Shown piece after piece: positions 53,446 through 63,260 of a stretch of 64,000 bases of DNA; position 1 is the stretch's first letter; each line of letters opens with the position of its first letter. The stretch lies in assembly GCF_007859945.1 (NCBI RefSeq), contig NZ_SJPQ01000001.1:1116001-1180000 (forward strand), read 5' to 3'. Made by a program: the position numbers and the translations under genes. A model generated the notes under the pieces. That model was not told where the DNA came from. It saw only the letters and a list, made by a program, of their open reading frames with translations, and did no database searches. The stretch is from Pseudobythopirellula maris (GTDB lineage Bacteria; Planctomycetota; Planctomycetia; Pirellulales; Lacipirellulaceae).

Positions 53446-54339
53446 GCGGTCGACGGCTGGGAGCTGCTGGTACACGCGGACGTAGTCGATCGAGTACCTC
53501 GAGGGGAACCGCGAGCCGCTCGGATCGCCGCCGTTGGTCCCGCCCACCGCGAGGTTGAGGATCAGGTAGTGCGGCTGGCTGAATGGGTTCTGACCCGATT
53601 CGCCCCCGCCGTCGGCGTCGCTCACACGGATCTCGTTCAGCAGTCGGTCGTCGACCGAGAGCCGGATGCTCTCGGCGTCCCAGTCCATGCGCCACACGTG
53701 GAAACGATCGGCCCATCCGGCGCCTAGCTCCTCGATCGGCAGACGCGATTCGTCCCACACCACACGCGGCCGCTCGCCACGCCAGGCGGCGTTTGCGAGT
53801 ATCTCGCCCCGGTAGTACTCCATCAGGTCGATCTCACCACAGGCGGGCCAATGGCCGCTCTCGCCGAGCGTCCAGATCGCCGGCCACATGCCGGGTTGGG
53901 CGTCGATCTTCGCCTTCACCTCAAGCCTGCCGTAACGCCAGGCGTGCTTGCCGCGTGTCGTCAGAGACGCGGAGCTGTATTCGGCGTGGGAGCGGCGGGC
54001 CGCCCACCGCCGCTGACGCGACGAGGCCTCGGGGTCGTGCCCCGGATTGGGCACGCGCTCGCGGCGCGCCTCGATCACGAGCACGCCGTCTTCGCATCGG
54101 GCGTTGTCGGGCTGGTACCACTGCAGCTCGCGATTCCGGACAAAGCCGCGCTCGCAGCCCCAATGTTGCGGGTCGGGCGAGCCATCCGTGTCGAACTCGT
54201 CCGACCAAAGGAGCCGCAGGTTCTCGTCTTGCTGGGGGGCTGTCGCCCAGGCCGCACTCGCTGACGCTAGCAAGGCCGCTGTGGCGAGAGCCCCCAACAG
54301 CGCAATGACGCGGCTGGCCGGTAGTCGATTGCGATTCAT
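53443..54339 (-). CDS. Exported family GH16 glycoside hydrolase
   Basis: 298 residues. Signal peptide (VIALLGALATAALLASASAA). The GH16 catalytic motif is intact as GEIDLMEYY (Glu169 nucleophile, Asp171, Glu174 acid/base). Adjacent features are FARRERVP..., YGRLEVKAKIDAQPGMWPAI and the C-terminal LILNLAVGGTNGGDPSGSRF. GH16 enzymes cut beta-1,3/1,4-glucans or algal galactans; the pairing with a GH2 beta-galactosidase directly upstream hints at a galactan but does not prove it. The last codon is followed by TAG, created by the end of the inserted MITE. It begins 6 bases after the GH2 stop. Confidence 0.93.
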   Translation of the reverse strand: MNRNRLPASRVIALLGALATAALLASASAAWATAPQQDENLRLLWSDEFDTDGSPDPQHWGCERGFVRNRELQWYQPDNARCEDGVLVIEARRERVPNPGHDPEASSRQRRWAARRSHAEYSSASLTTRGKHAWRYGRLEVKAKIDAQPGMWPAIWTLGESGHWPACGEIDLMEYYRGEILANAAWRGERPRVVWDESRLPIEELGAGWADRFHVWRMDWDAESIRLSVDDRLLNEIRVSDADGGGESGQNPFSQPHYLILNLAVGGTNGGDPSGSRFPSRYSIDYVRVYQQLPAVDR

Positions 54340-54345
54340 CGGGGC

Positions 54346-57300
54346 CTACTCGGTGGGGACGATGCGGAAGCGGTACTCGTAAGCCTGTCGGGCGGGCAGG
54401 CGGTAAGGCCGCAGAGGCCGCGCGCCCCACGAGTCCTCGCCCGCAACGCCTTGCTGCTTGTGATCAACGTGCACCGTGATGAAGTCACGCTCGACGAGAT
54501 CGACGCCGCGGTGCTCGCCTTCGAGGTCGTCGAGGGCCAACGGGTAGGCGGCGACGCCGAGCGGCTGGCCGTCGGTCGATTCGAACCGCGCGCCGCCACC
54601 CTCGCCCGTGAACGACGCCCACCGCACGCCGGTGCGGTTGCTGTTCTCCTGCGTCTCGCTGTAGCGGGTCCACAGGTCGTCGACACGGCCCGAGTGCACG
54701 CCGAGCCAAGCGCCGCTGTTGCGGTCGAGATAATTCTCGTGCGGGCCGCGTCCGTACCAGGTCCACTCGCCGAGCGACTTGTCGAGCTGCAGCTGCACGC
54801 CAACCCGCGGCAGATGGGCCAGCCGCTCACCACGGGGCGAAACGCGCACGGCGACCTCGACGGCGCCGTCGCCATGAACCGTGTAAACGAGGCGGGCGGT
54901 CGTGTCGCCCGCGGGCACGCGGAGCTTGTACTGCAGTCGCGCCACGCCGTTCTCGACGCTCACCGATTCGGATTCGACCTCGGCGTGGTCGCCCGCCGTG
55001 CGCCAAACGCCTTGCCGACCCGGCATGCGGTTTCCGCGGTCGTTGTCGGTCGGGGCCCGCCAGAAGCAGAGCCGCAGCGGCCCCTCGAGCAACTCCTTGC
55101 CGGCGAGGCGGTACGACGTCATCTGACCACTCGCCGGAGCGAACGTAACCGCGAACCCGTCGCCCCGAGCGGTAACGCCGTCTCGCTCGTCGAGTTCGAC
55201 CGCGCCCTCTGCCGCGTAGGAATCCATTCGCCGCTCGCCCCAAGGGAGCATCACCTGCTCGCGGGCGACCACGCGATCGGCGGCGCCCCAGGAGCGCTCG
55301 GCCCCTTGCAGGAACTCGATGGTTAAGACGTGCTCCTTGTCGGCATTGGGCGAAACTCCGGTGGCGATGGTCAGCTCGGCCGACCCCTGCGGCTCGAGCG
55401 CGGGGAGGGCGTCCTCGCCGCTGGCGACCGTCTCACCGTCGGCCGTGACGACCCAGCGGTAGGGGGTCCCCTCGGCGTTGGTAAAGAACTGCTCGTTGGT
55501 CACCCGCACCCGCACCGACGAGGCGGCGGCCACGTCGACCGGCTCAACAAGGAAGTGCCGGTACTGATGGAACACCTCCCAGGCGTGGGGATTGGGCGTA
55601 AGGTCGGCGCCCACGACGCCGTTCATGCAGAAGTTGTTGCTGTTGGGCTTGTCGCCAAAGTCGCCGCCGTAGGCGAAGTAGGGGATCGGCTCGCCGCCCC
55701 CCTCGGGCGTCTTGTGCCGCAGCAGGCCTTGGTCGCGCCAGTCCCAGACAAAGCCCCCTTGGTAGAGCGGCAGGCGGCGGACCAAGTCCCAGTACTCTTT
55801 GAGCCCGCCGCACGAGTTGCCCATCGCGTGGCTGTACTCGCATTGGATGAGCGGCCGCCGCTGCTCGGGCGCCTTCTGCATCTCGGCGTCGATGTAGCCC
55901 TGGACCCGGCCAACCTTGAAGTACATGGGCGCAAAGATATCGACCGCCGTTTGCGGGCGGTGCTCCGACACGTGGGCGTTCTCGTACTGCACGGGGCGCG
56001 ACGGGTCGCGGTCGTGCAGCCATTCGAGGATCTTGGCGAACACCGGGCCGTCGCCCGCCTCGTTGCCCATCGACCAAATCACCGCGCAGGCGTGGTTCTT
56101 GTGCAGCTCAACGTTGTTGCGCACCCGGTCGAGGTGCGCCTCGTACCAGCTCATGTCTTTGGGCAACGGGTTGCGGCTGCGGCCGTAGCCGTGCGTCTCG
56201 ATGTTCGCCTCGCTCACGACGTAAAAACCGTACTCGTCGCACAGCTCGAGGAACCGCGGGTCGTTCGGGTAGTGGCTCGTGCGGATCGCGTTCACGTTGA
56301 GCCGCTTCATTTGGTCGAGGCCCTCACGCATCGCCTCTTCGGAGACGTAGTGGCCCGTCACGTGATGGTGGTCGTGGCGATTGACGCCCTTGATGAGCAC
56401 CGGCTCGCCGTTGACCAGCAACTGTCCCTCCTTGATCTCGCTGGTGCGGAACCCGACCTTGCGTGAGTAGACGGCGGTCGTTTCGCCCTCGCTGTTCTTC
56501 AGTTCAAGCACCAGGTCGTATAGTCGGGGCTTCTCGGCCGACCACGGCTCGATGTCGAGTGAATCGGCCGAAGCGGTCGCAACGTCTTCGCCGCCGGCGG
56601 CCGCCTCGCCCATCAGGCCGAGCCGGGCGAGCTCTTGGTCGCCGTCCAGCAGCCGCGCCTCGACGCTGTAGCCGCTGGCCGTGTCGCTGTGGTTCTTGGT
56701 CCAGGTTTGGACCGACAGGACGCCCTTCTCGTAGGCGTCGTCGAGCGAGGCGCTGAGCTCGAAGTCACGCAGGTCGAGCGTCGCCGAGCTCCACAGGTAA
56801 ACGTCGCGGAAGATCCCGCTGAGACGCCAGAAGTCCTGGCACTCCAGATAGCTGCCGTCGCTGAAGCGGTAGACCTCCACGGCGAGCAGGTTCTCGCCCT
56901 CCTGCAGGTACGGCGTCAGATCGAACTCGGCCGGCGTTCGGCTGTCTTGCGAGTAACCGACCTTCTGGCCGTTGCACCACAAATAGAACGCCGAGTCGAC
57001 GCCATTAAAGACGACCCTTGTGCGTCGCCCCGCCCAGTCGTTGGGCAGAGTGAACGTCTTGCGGTAACTGGAGACCGGGTTGCGGTCTTCGTAGGAGGTC
57101 CAATCCCTGCGGGGCTCGCCCATAACGCGCGGGGCGTCGCGTTTGAACGGGTACTCCGAGTTCGCGTAGATCGGCACGCCGTGGCCCTCGAGTTCAACGT
57201 TCGACGGCACGGGGATCTCGCCCCAGGCCGAATCGTCGAAGTCGGCCGTGTAGAAATCGGCGGGCCTCTCCTCGGGCCGACGCGACCAATGGAACTTCCA

Positions 57301-57528
57301 CTCGCCGTTGAGCAGCCGGCAATAGGGGCTCGCCATCCGCGGCTCAGACCGAGCCGACTCGGCGTCGGGCCATGGCATCTTGGTGGCGTGCGGCTCCTCT
57401 TTGTTCACACGAAAGACCGATTGGTCTTCCCATTCCACCGCAGTAGCGAAGCTCGCGGCCAGCAAGCAACCGCCGAGCGCAAGGAGAGTATGGCCGAGCG
57501 GCGTGATCATCGGTGAGGTCATAATCAT
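54346..57528 (-). CDS. Exported GH2 beta-galactosidase-like enzyme
   Basis: 1060 residues with a signal peptide (LLALGGCLLAASFATAVE). GH2 domains are complete: sugar-binding domain, immunoglobulin-like domains, TIM-barrel with acid/base Glu490 (AVIWSMGNEAGDG) and nucleophile Glu564 (IQCEYSHAMGN), and C-terminal beta-sandwich domains. Long LacZ-type layout. Likely cuts beta-galactosides from larger polysaccharide or oligosaccharide. It lies between the DUF1559 gene and GH16 on the same strand with short spacing. Confidence 0.94.
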   Translation of the reverse strand: MIMTSPMITPLGHTLLALGGCLLAASFATAVEWEDQSVFRVNKEEPHATKMPWPDAESARSEPRMASPYCRLLNGEWKFHWSRRPEERPADFYTADFDDSAWGEIPVPSNVELEGHGVPIYANSEYPFKRDAPRVMGEPRRDWTSYEDRNPVSSYRKTFTLPNDWAGRRTRVVFNGVDSAFYLWCNGQKVGYSQDSRTPAEFDLTPYLQEGENLLAVEVYRFSDGSYLECQDFWRLSGIFRDVYLWSSATLDLRDFELSASLDDAYEKGVLSVQTWTKNHSDTASGYSVEARLLDGDQELARLGLMGEAAAGGEDVATASADSLDIEPWSAEKPRLYDLVLELKNSEGETTAVYSRKVGFRTSEIKEGQLLVNGEPVLIKGVNRHDHHHVTGHYVSEEAMREGLDQMKRLNVNAIRTSHYPNDPRFLELCDEYGFYVVSEANIETHGYGRSRNPLPKDMSWYEAHLDRVRNNVELHKNHACAVIWSMGNEAGDGPVFAKILEWLHDRDPSRPVQYENAHVSEHRPQTAVDIFAPMYFKVGRVQGYIDAEMQKAPEQRRPLIQCEYSHAMGNSCGGLKEYWDLVRRLPLYQGGFVWDWRDQGLLRHKTPEGGGEPIPYFAYGGDFGDKPNSNNFCMNGVVGADLTPNPHAWEVFHQYRHFLVEPVDVAAASSVRVRVTNEQFFTNAEGTPYRWVVTADGETVASGEDALPALEPQGSAELTIATGVSPNADKEHVLTIEFLQGAERSWGAADRVVAREQVMLPWGERRMDSYAAEGAVELDERDGVTARGDGFAVTFAPASGQMTSYRLAGKELLEGPLRLCFWRAPTDNDRGNRMPGRQGVWRTAGDHAEVESESVSVENGVARLQYKLRVPAGDTTARLVYTVHGDGAVEVAVRVSPRGERLAHLPRVGVQLQLDKSLGEWTWYGRGPHENYLDRNSGAWLGVHSGRVDDLWTRYSETQENSNRTGVRWASFTGEGGGARFESTDGQPLGVAAYPLALDDLEGEHRGVDLVERDFITVHVDHKQQGVAGEDSWGARPLRPYRLPARQAYEYRFRIVPTE

Positions 57529-57652
57529 GGGGGGTAGTGAGGTTCGCTTTCGGCTCCGAAAGCCCAGTTAATTAGCAAGGATTCGCTTGGAGGCGCATCC
57601 CCTGCAGGAAGGTTGTTCTTAAGAGGCTGGCGCTGAGGGGTGGAGCCCCCGC

Positions 57653-58750
57653 TCATCGGGAGAGGGTCGTGGCGCCATCTTGCCGGTTGCCGCGATCGCG
57701 GTGGACTCGCCAATCGATCTCGTAGCTGACCTCGCGGACGCTCCCATCGCAGTAGGCCACGTTCCAGCCTTGCTGGTGGGCGGAGCCAAACCTGCCCCAG
57801 TGCTCGGCCCGATCGGTAGCGTTGTCGGGCACGGGAGCGAGCTCAACAATCTGGCCCCCTTCGAGGCGGCCCGTTTTACGGTAATTGTCGTTGTTGAAAC
57901 CGGTGCACCAGGTCTCGTTGTCGCCGTAGTCGTAGCCGTTCATGTAATCGGTTTGAGGGATGTGTCGCTCGCCTATCAGGTACGTGTTCGACAGGCCATC
58001 GGTGATCCGCCGCATGGGAACCACGCTGCGCTCGAAGGAGACGCCCGACATCGCGATGCCGTCCGGCAAGTTGCGGTTGGCGAGGTCTTGCTCGCCGCCC
58101 CAGTAGTGGCTGGCCGTCCATCGATCGGCCTCTTGGTAGCTCGAAGGCCCGCGGCCGAAATCGCGGTTGGGCCACTCGTTGTAAACGTGGCCGGAGTTGA
58201 TGGCGTAGTCGCTGCGTCCCGCCACGACCGGGGTGACCGAGTTGAAAAACCCCCAGTCGCCCCCCTCGTTGGCGTTCAGCGGATAGGCGATGTTTGGCCG
58301 GCGCGATGGGCAGTTGATGACCGACAAAGGCGTGCTCACGATCTTGGCCGCCCCGCCCCGCTGCTTGCGAGTCAGCTTGTAGGGGTCGCCGTCGCTCGCT
58401 TGGTCGTAGATGGCGTACTCCTCGAAGTACGGAAGCAGATTGAAGATCCATCCGCCTGGCTGGTCCTTGCTGAAGCCGCGGTCGGCGTCGCCGATCCAGT
58501 ACCACCCCCATCCGCCGCTGGGGAAATGGCCGTGCACATCGTGATGGCCCACACAAGCCAGCGAGAGCTGTTTGAGGTTGTTCTTGCACTCGAGTCGACG
58601 GGCGCTCTCGCGCGCCGCCTGGACGGCGGGCGACACGACCGAGACAAGCATCCCGACGATTGCGATAGTCACCATCAGCTCGACCAGGGTGAACCCGGGA
58701 GCTTGGCGCGGGGCGCGTTGGTTTCGCCATGTCGTGGGATGCATGACCAC
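57653..58750 (-). CDS. DUF1559 pseudopilin-like protein, copy 1
   Basis: 365 residues. Type IV pilin-like N-terminus (PGFTLVELMVTIAIVGMLVS with the cleavage site before Phe), followed by the planctomycete DUF1559 core: PFSGGWGWYWIGDADRGFSK-like turn, NCPSRRPNIAYPLNANEGGD, ITDGLSNTYLIGERHI, NETWCTGFNNDN and HWGRFGSAHQQGWNVAYCDG. This is a surface-located, filament-related fold. DUF1559 proteins occur in very many copies in planctomycetes and lack a proven function. Its position between FecR/LamG and the GH2/GH16 enzymes suggests a role in surface capture or in holding these enzymes, unproven. Confidence 0.93.
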   Translation of the reverse strand: MVMHPTTWRNQRAPRQAPGFTLVELMVTIAIVGMLVSVVSPAVQAARESARRLECKNNLKQLSLACVGHHDVHGHFPSGGWGWYWIGDADRGFSKDQPGGWIFNLLPYFEEYAIYDQASDGDPYKLTRKQRGGAAKIVSTPLSVINCPSRRPNIAYPLNANEGGDWGFFNSVTPVVAGRSDYAINSGHVYNEWPNRDFGRGPSSYQEADRWTASHYWGGEQDLANRNLPDGIAMSGVSFERSVVPMRRITDGLSNTYLIGERHIPQTDYMNGYDYGDNETWCTGFNNDNYRKTGRLEGGQIVELAPVPDNATDRAEHWGRFGSAHQQGWNVAYCDGSVREVSYEIDWRVHRDRGNRQDGATTLSR

Positions 58751-58869
58751 GGCGGTGTTCGAGATGAGTAAAAAAGAGAAGAATCGTCGCCGCGGCGACG
58801 AGACGCATTATAGCAGCACTCCGCGAGCGGTTTGCAAGTCGGCGTGATAGTGTCCTTAGGCAAGTAGTT

Positions 58870-60600
58870 TCAGGGCGCCGCCGTCTCGGCGTAACGCTGC
58901 TGGAAATAGTGGTTCAGCTCGTCCATCTCCGCGGGTTCGAGCCGCGTATTGTAGACGAGTACCTCGTACAGATTGCCGAAGAAGCCTGCTTCGATGTGCG
59001 GGTGCGGGTGACTGCCAAGGTACCGGCGGCCGGTGCTGATCAGGGCGATCGGCGCCGACGCCGTTCCCTGACTCTCGCCATTGGCCCACAGCTCGGCGTG
59101 ATCGTCGGTGGAGTCGTAGGCGTAAGCCGCCACCGCCACGCCCGCGTGTTCGACCGGAGCCGAGCGGATCACGCCGACGTTCGAAGCGCTCCCCTGGCCG
59201 GGCCAAACCCAGCCCCTCACGGAGCGGTCCGCAAACAGCGCCAGCTCCATCGAGGGCGCCCCGGGGTACTTCAGCAAGATCCCGCCGTGGTAGTCGTTAG
59301 CGAAGCTCGTGGGGCCCGGCGAGTACGCCACGACCACGGTCTGCCGCGCGCCGGTCTCCATCGGCGTGGTCGCCATGTAGGTCGACCAGCCGTCGAACCG
59401 CAACGCGCGGCGGCCCCGCTCGTCGATCACCAGCCGCGGGCAACGCCGTTCGTCGAACTGCCAGGCGTCATCGGAGAAATCGTTGTCGCCCACCTGCAGG
59501 TCGCGCCACGTGGCGACCGCGTCGCCTTCCTTCGCTTCGGTGAGCGTGTCCGAGGCGAGCCAAAGCTCCAGCTTGCGGTGCACCGGTAGCGGCGGGAGCT
59601 CCGCGCTCGACAGCACCCGATCGAAGCTGCGCACGAAGTCGTTGTTGCGGGCGGCGAACCTCACCGGCACGTCGCTCTCCGAGTCGAACCGCATCGCCTC
59701 GTCGCGTTTGGCGTGGATCAGCTCGGTCGAGGCGTCCGCCTGGCGTGAGCGGGCGACCACGTCGCCATCGAACACGTGGACCTCCGAATCGCCCGAGTCT
59801 TCGACCGACACGCCGAACTGGGTGCCGATGTCGACCACCTCGGACGTGGGAGTCAGGATCGTGTAGCCGCGTGCGGAGCGCGGCACCGCGGCCGCGATCT
59901 TGCCGCGTGATAGCGTGGTCTCGATCGAAGAGCTCGCCTCGAAGCTGGCAGGTCCCTCGACCGTCACTTTGGCCCCGGTCGTCAGCAGCAACTCGAGCAC
60001 GCCACTGGCCAGTTGGACCGTGTCGCCCTTGCTGATCGCGTCGCCAAACGCCAGTTCGCTTTCGTCCGATTCCCACACGGCGTCGCGAACGCCGGTCACG
60101 CGGGCGACCAACTGCGAGTCTTCCGTGGCGGACCAGCTGCGCTCGTCGCTCTCGTCGGCCACGGCGCCGGCCGGATCGTCTTGCTCCGGATCAACGATGG
60201 CCAGAGAGTGGAGGCGCTTGATCTTCGAGAGCGTTACCAAGTTCTGAGTCAGGAGAGCCGCCATCAGCACCGCGGCGATGGCGGTCATCAACAAGCCATG
60301 GGTGTCGATAAACCGCAGCAGGCCACCCCGAGCGGGGCGAGCCGGCTCGGCGGCGGGCGGCGGCGTCAGCAAGTGGGTGAGCTCCAAGGCGCGTCGCTCG
60401 CTACGCGTCTCCTCGGCGAGCAGCGACTCGTCGACAAGAAAGCGGCTTGCCCGCGCACGGATCTCCGGATTGTGGCGCAACACCGAGTCGAGCCACTCCT
60501 TTTGCTCGGCGGTCACCGAGCCGTCGATCGACCGGAGGAGCACTTCCTCCAGATCGTCTTCGGCGGGGGCGTCTGCCTGTGGGTGGGTTTCTTGGTTCAT
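58870..60600 (-). CDS. FecR-type regulator fused to a LamG-like domain
   Basis: 576 residues from ATG at 60600. N-terminal cytoplasmic stretch with Arg/Glu-rich helices (ERRALELTHLLTPP), a single membrane helix (LMTAIAAVLMAALLTQNLVT near 100-120), a FecR-like domain at about 155-295 (VTVEGPASFEASSSIETTLS, GTQFGVSVEDSGDSEVHVFDG) and a C-terminal LamG/concanavalin-like domain from about 345. FecR proteins pass extracellular signals to a sigma factor; LamG binds glycans. Here the ECF sigma gene is immediately upstream on the same strand, so this could be the glycan sensor for that sigma factor. Confidence 0.9.
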   Translation of the reverse strand: MNQETHPQADAPAEDDLEEVLLRSIDGSVTAEQKEWLDSVLRHNPEIRARASRFLVDESLLAEETRSERRALELTHLLTPPPAAEPARPARGGLLRFIDTHGLLMTAIAAVLMAALLTQNLVTLSKIKRLHSLAIVDPEQDDPAGAVADESDERSWSATEDSQLVARVTGVRDAVWESDESELAFGDAISKGDTVQLASGVLELLLTTGAKVTVEGPASFEASSSIETTLSRGKIAAAVPRSARGYTILTPTSEVVDIGTQFGVSVEDSGDSEVHVFDGDVVARSRQADASTELIHAKRDEAMRFDSESDVPVRFAARNNDFVRSFDRVLSSAELPPLPVHRKLELWLASDTLTEAKEGDAVATWRDLQVGDNDFSDDAWQFDERRCPRLVIDERGRRALRFDGWSTYMATTPMETGARQTVVVAYSPGPTSFANDYHGGILLKYPGAPSMELALFADRSVRGWVWPGQGSASNVGVIRSAPVEHAGVAVAAYAYDSTDDHAELWANGESQGTASAPIALISTGRRYLGSHPHPHIEAGFFGNLYEVLVYNTRLEPAEMDELNHYFQQRYAETAAP

Positions 60601-60741
60601 GGTCGGGGGCTCTGTTCCGGGGCCCAAGACTTAAGGTTTCTCAGCGATGGCATCGGCTCGGACGATCCGTTCCGACTCCGCGGTGAGGCGCGAGCCAATC
60701 GCGACACGCCTCCAGCACGACCGGCCCTTTCATTTTTGCGA

Positions 60742-61320
60742 TCAGGCCTTTAACTGACGCTCGACACAATTCTCTAGCGCACGGCGGACCCGTAGGAAAG
60801 CGCATTTTATGGCGTTCTCCGTCCGGCCCAGGTTCTCCGCGATCTGCAAAAGCGTGCCGCCCTCTTCGTAACGCATCTGGATCATTTGGCGACTCTTCTT
60901 GGGCAGTGTTTTTAGGCACGTCCGCAAAGCGTCTTGCCGTTCGCCCGGGTCGGCGACCTCGTCTTGAGCGGACTGCATCAACAGGCTGGCGACCTCGCTC
61001 GAAAATACCAGCTTGTCGCGACTACGGTCTCGATAAAACGAAAGGATCTCGTATTTGGCGATCGTCACGGCCCACGGCATGAACTCGGCGTCGGGCCGGA
61101 AGCTCGCCGCGTTCTTCCACAGCACCAAGTTGGTCCGCTGCATCACGTCGGCGGCGTCGTTGTGGTTGCCGAGCGCCGCGAATATGTAGGCCCGCAAGCC
61201 CGACTGGTTGCGGGTCAGCAAGTCAATAAAACGGTCGAGCTCCGACATGCCCGGCAAGCCGGCGCCCGACGATTCGTCGGGGCCGTCGCCACCGGGGTTG
61301 TTGCTGGGGGGATCGTGCAT
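60742..61320 (-). CDS. ECF-type sigma-70 factor
   Basis: 192 residues from ATG at 61320; the frame stays open to 61569 and an alternative ATG is at 61476, so the start is uncertain. Sigma region 2 is AALGNHNDAADVMQRTNLVL with EFMPWAVTIAKYEILSFYRD, region 4 is KKSRQMIQMRYEEGGTLLQI followed by AENLGRTENAIKCAFLRVRR. This matches the ECF subfamily abundant in planctomycetes. It likely drives the linked genes and is likely controlled by the FecR/LamG protein that follows. The region upstream is a divergent promoter with a palindrome. Confidence 0.92.
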   Translation of the reverse strand: MHDPPSNNPGGDGPDESSGAGLPGMSELDRFIDLLTRNQSGLRAYIFAALGNHNDAADVMQRTNLVLWKNAASFRPDAEFMPWAVTIAKYEILSFYRDRSRDKLVFSSEVASLLMQSAQDEVADPGERQDALRTCLKTLPKKSRQMIQMRYEEGGTLLQIAENLGRTENAIKCAFLRVRRALENCVERQLKA

Positions 61321-61864
61321 GCCGGCCGATGTAACTCTGCGGGGCGGGCCCGGATTGGACGAGGCCTGACCGCTACTGGATTCGTTGAAGGGCCGAACGC
61401 CGCGCGTCGCGTCGTCTGCGATTCCGGCGCGAGCGGCGTTCGGCCTCTTGCTCTTAGTGTCCGAGAGGGGCTGCATGGTGTCGCGCTTTGTTGGATTATT
61501 GGCGTTCCCGGTGGGAGCGCGCGGGTGTCCCGAGTGTGACCTAGAAAAGAGGCGAAAGAAGAGCGGCACTCTTTTTAGCGCTTTTTGACGGAATCCTCAA
61601 CACGCTCGCCGCCCGGCCGGACACCCCTAGCGAAGGCCTTGCTGACGCCGATCCGTCAGATTTGGCTAGCGGCGGAAAATAGCATACCGCTATCGCCCGC
61701 CGCGTCGTTGGGTCGCACACGCATGTCGGCGACCCTCTTTTCACTGAACTACCACTACCCACGGAGCAGGCGGCGTGGCCGAGAGGCCATCCCCCGTGCA
61801 CCCGCTGGGCTTAGCCTCTTCTCAAGCCAAACTCTTCTCCATCCAAGAAGGTCAAGGAGTCTCG
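61321..61864. other. Divergent promoter region of the sigma/pseudopilin locus
   Basis: About 540 bases between the sigma gene and the second DUF1559 gene. A palindrome at 61667-61692 (TAGCGG, 14 bases, CCGCTA) is the only structured element I found. No gene is supported here, although the sigma frame extends into it. Confidence 0.6.
61667..61692. promoter_or_regulatory. Palindrome, possible operator
   Basis: TAGCGG, CGGAAAATAGCATA, CCGCTA in the divergent region between sigma factor and DUF1559 genes. Confidence 0.4.
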
Positions 61865-62971
61865 ATGAGACCTAAGCATGACCCCCGCACGCCGTCGCCC
61901 GAGCCCCGGCGAATCAATTGCGGCTTCACGCTGGTTGAATTGCTCGTCGTGATCGCGATCATCGGCATTTTAGTGGCGTTGCTGCTGCCCGCAGTGCAGG
62001 CCGCCCGTGAAGCGGCGCGTCGCAACCAGTGCAAGAGCCAGCTGAAGCAACTAGCATTGGGGTCGCTCAACCATCACGACGTGCAGGGCTTTTTCCAGTC
62101 GGGCGGCTGGGGCTGGGGCTACGTGGGCGACCCCGACTTCGGATTCGGCGAAGATCAGCCCGGCGGCTGGGTCTTCAGCACGCTTCCTTTCGTTGAGGAG
62201 CAGCAACTCTACGACCTCAGCGGCAACGGCGCAATCCACGACGCCACGGGGAGACGGCCCGACCGTACGCAGCTCGAATTCGCCACCGAAGTGGTTCAGT
62301 CGATCGTGTCGATCACGAATTGCCCCACCCGACGCCAGCCGATTCTCTACCCTCGCAACGACGGCGCCGGCACGCTCCGCAACGCGAGAACGCCGCTCGA
62401 TACCTCGCGGATGGACTACGCCATGAACTCGGGGCACGCTTACAACGAGTTCCCCGATGGGTCCGCTTTCCAAGCGGGGCCGGCAACCTACGCAAGCGCT
62501 GATATCAATACCTACAATGCCCAGGTAGACCAGGAGCTTAAGCGAGAAGGGCCCAACGGCAGCCCGCTCTATTCGGGCATCTCCTTCGGACGCAGCGAAA
62601 TAAGCCTGCGAAAAATCACCGACGGGACCTCGCACACCTATCTGATCGGCGAGAAGGCCCTGCCCGTGGCCAACTACTCCAACGGCGCCGACCGGGGCGA
62701 CAACGAGACCTGGTGCACAGGCTTTAACAACGACAACTTCCGCAAGACGGGCCGCCTGGTTGGGGGAGAGATCGTCGAGGCGACACCGGTTTCCGACACC
62801 AACACAGCCGCCGAAAACCACGGCCGTTTCGGCTCCGCCCACCCGGGAGTCTGGCTCGCAGCCCTCTGCGATGGCAGCGTCCACGCCGTGAGCTTCGACA
62901 TCGACTGGCAAATCCACCGCGACCTAGGAAACCGCACCGATGGCAACGTCGCCTCGATCGATCAGCTCTAA
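61865..62971 (+). CDS. DUF1559 pseudopilin-like protein, copy 2
   Basis: 368 residues. N-terminal pilin signal CGFTLVELLVVIAIIGILVA, then the DUF1559 core in the same order as copy 1: FQSGGWGWGYVGDPDFGFGE, INCPTRR-like segment TNCPTRRQPILYPRNDGAGT, ITDGTSHTYLIGEKAL, NETWCTGFNNDNFRKTGRLV and HGRFGSAHPGVWLAALCDGS. The two proteins share all these blocks, so they are paralogues. AAGGAG lies five bases before the ATG at 61865. Transcribed away from the sigma factor. Confidence 0.93.
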   Translation: MRPKHDPRTPSPEPRRINCGFTLVELLVVIAIIGILVALLLPAVQAAREAARRNQCKSQLKQLALGSLNHHDVQGFFQSGGWGWGYVGDPDFGFGEDQPGGWVFSTLPFVEEQQLYDLSGNGAIHDATGRRPDRTQLEFATEVVQSIVSITNCPTRRQPILYPRNDGAGTLRNARTPLDTSRMDYAMNSGHAYNEFPDGSAFQAGPATYASADINTYNAQVDQELKREGPNGSPLYSGISFGRSEISLRKITDGTSHTYLIGEKALPVANYSNGADRGDNETWCTGFNNDNFRKTGRLVGGEIVEATPVSDTNTAAENHGRFGSAHPGVWLAALCDGSVHAVSFDIDWQIHRDLGNRTDGNVASIDQL

Positions 62972-63260
62972 GAAATCCCGAGCGTCCTGCTTTTTTTATG
63001 ACACCCCCACGGCCTCACCGGACAATACTGCCGGAGAAGCACCGCCGATAGGTTCCGCAATGCTGGCGTATGAATCACGCCCCATCACGACGCCCCGGCC
63101 GCTACCCAGAACTCCTCTCAAGCACTTTTCCAAGTCATCCAGCGCCCAACGCATCCGTTTTTTTGATGCGGAGCGGACGCCGCAGCTTCGCCCAGCGGTT
63201 CCGCTGAGCACCAGATCGACTGACACACCTTGTCTGAACACATCTCGCTCGGAGCTTTCC

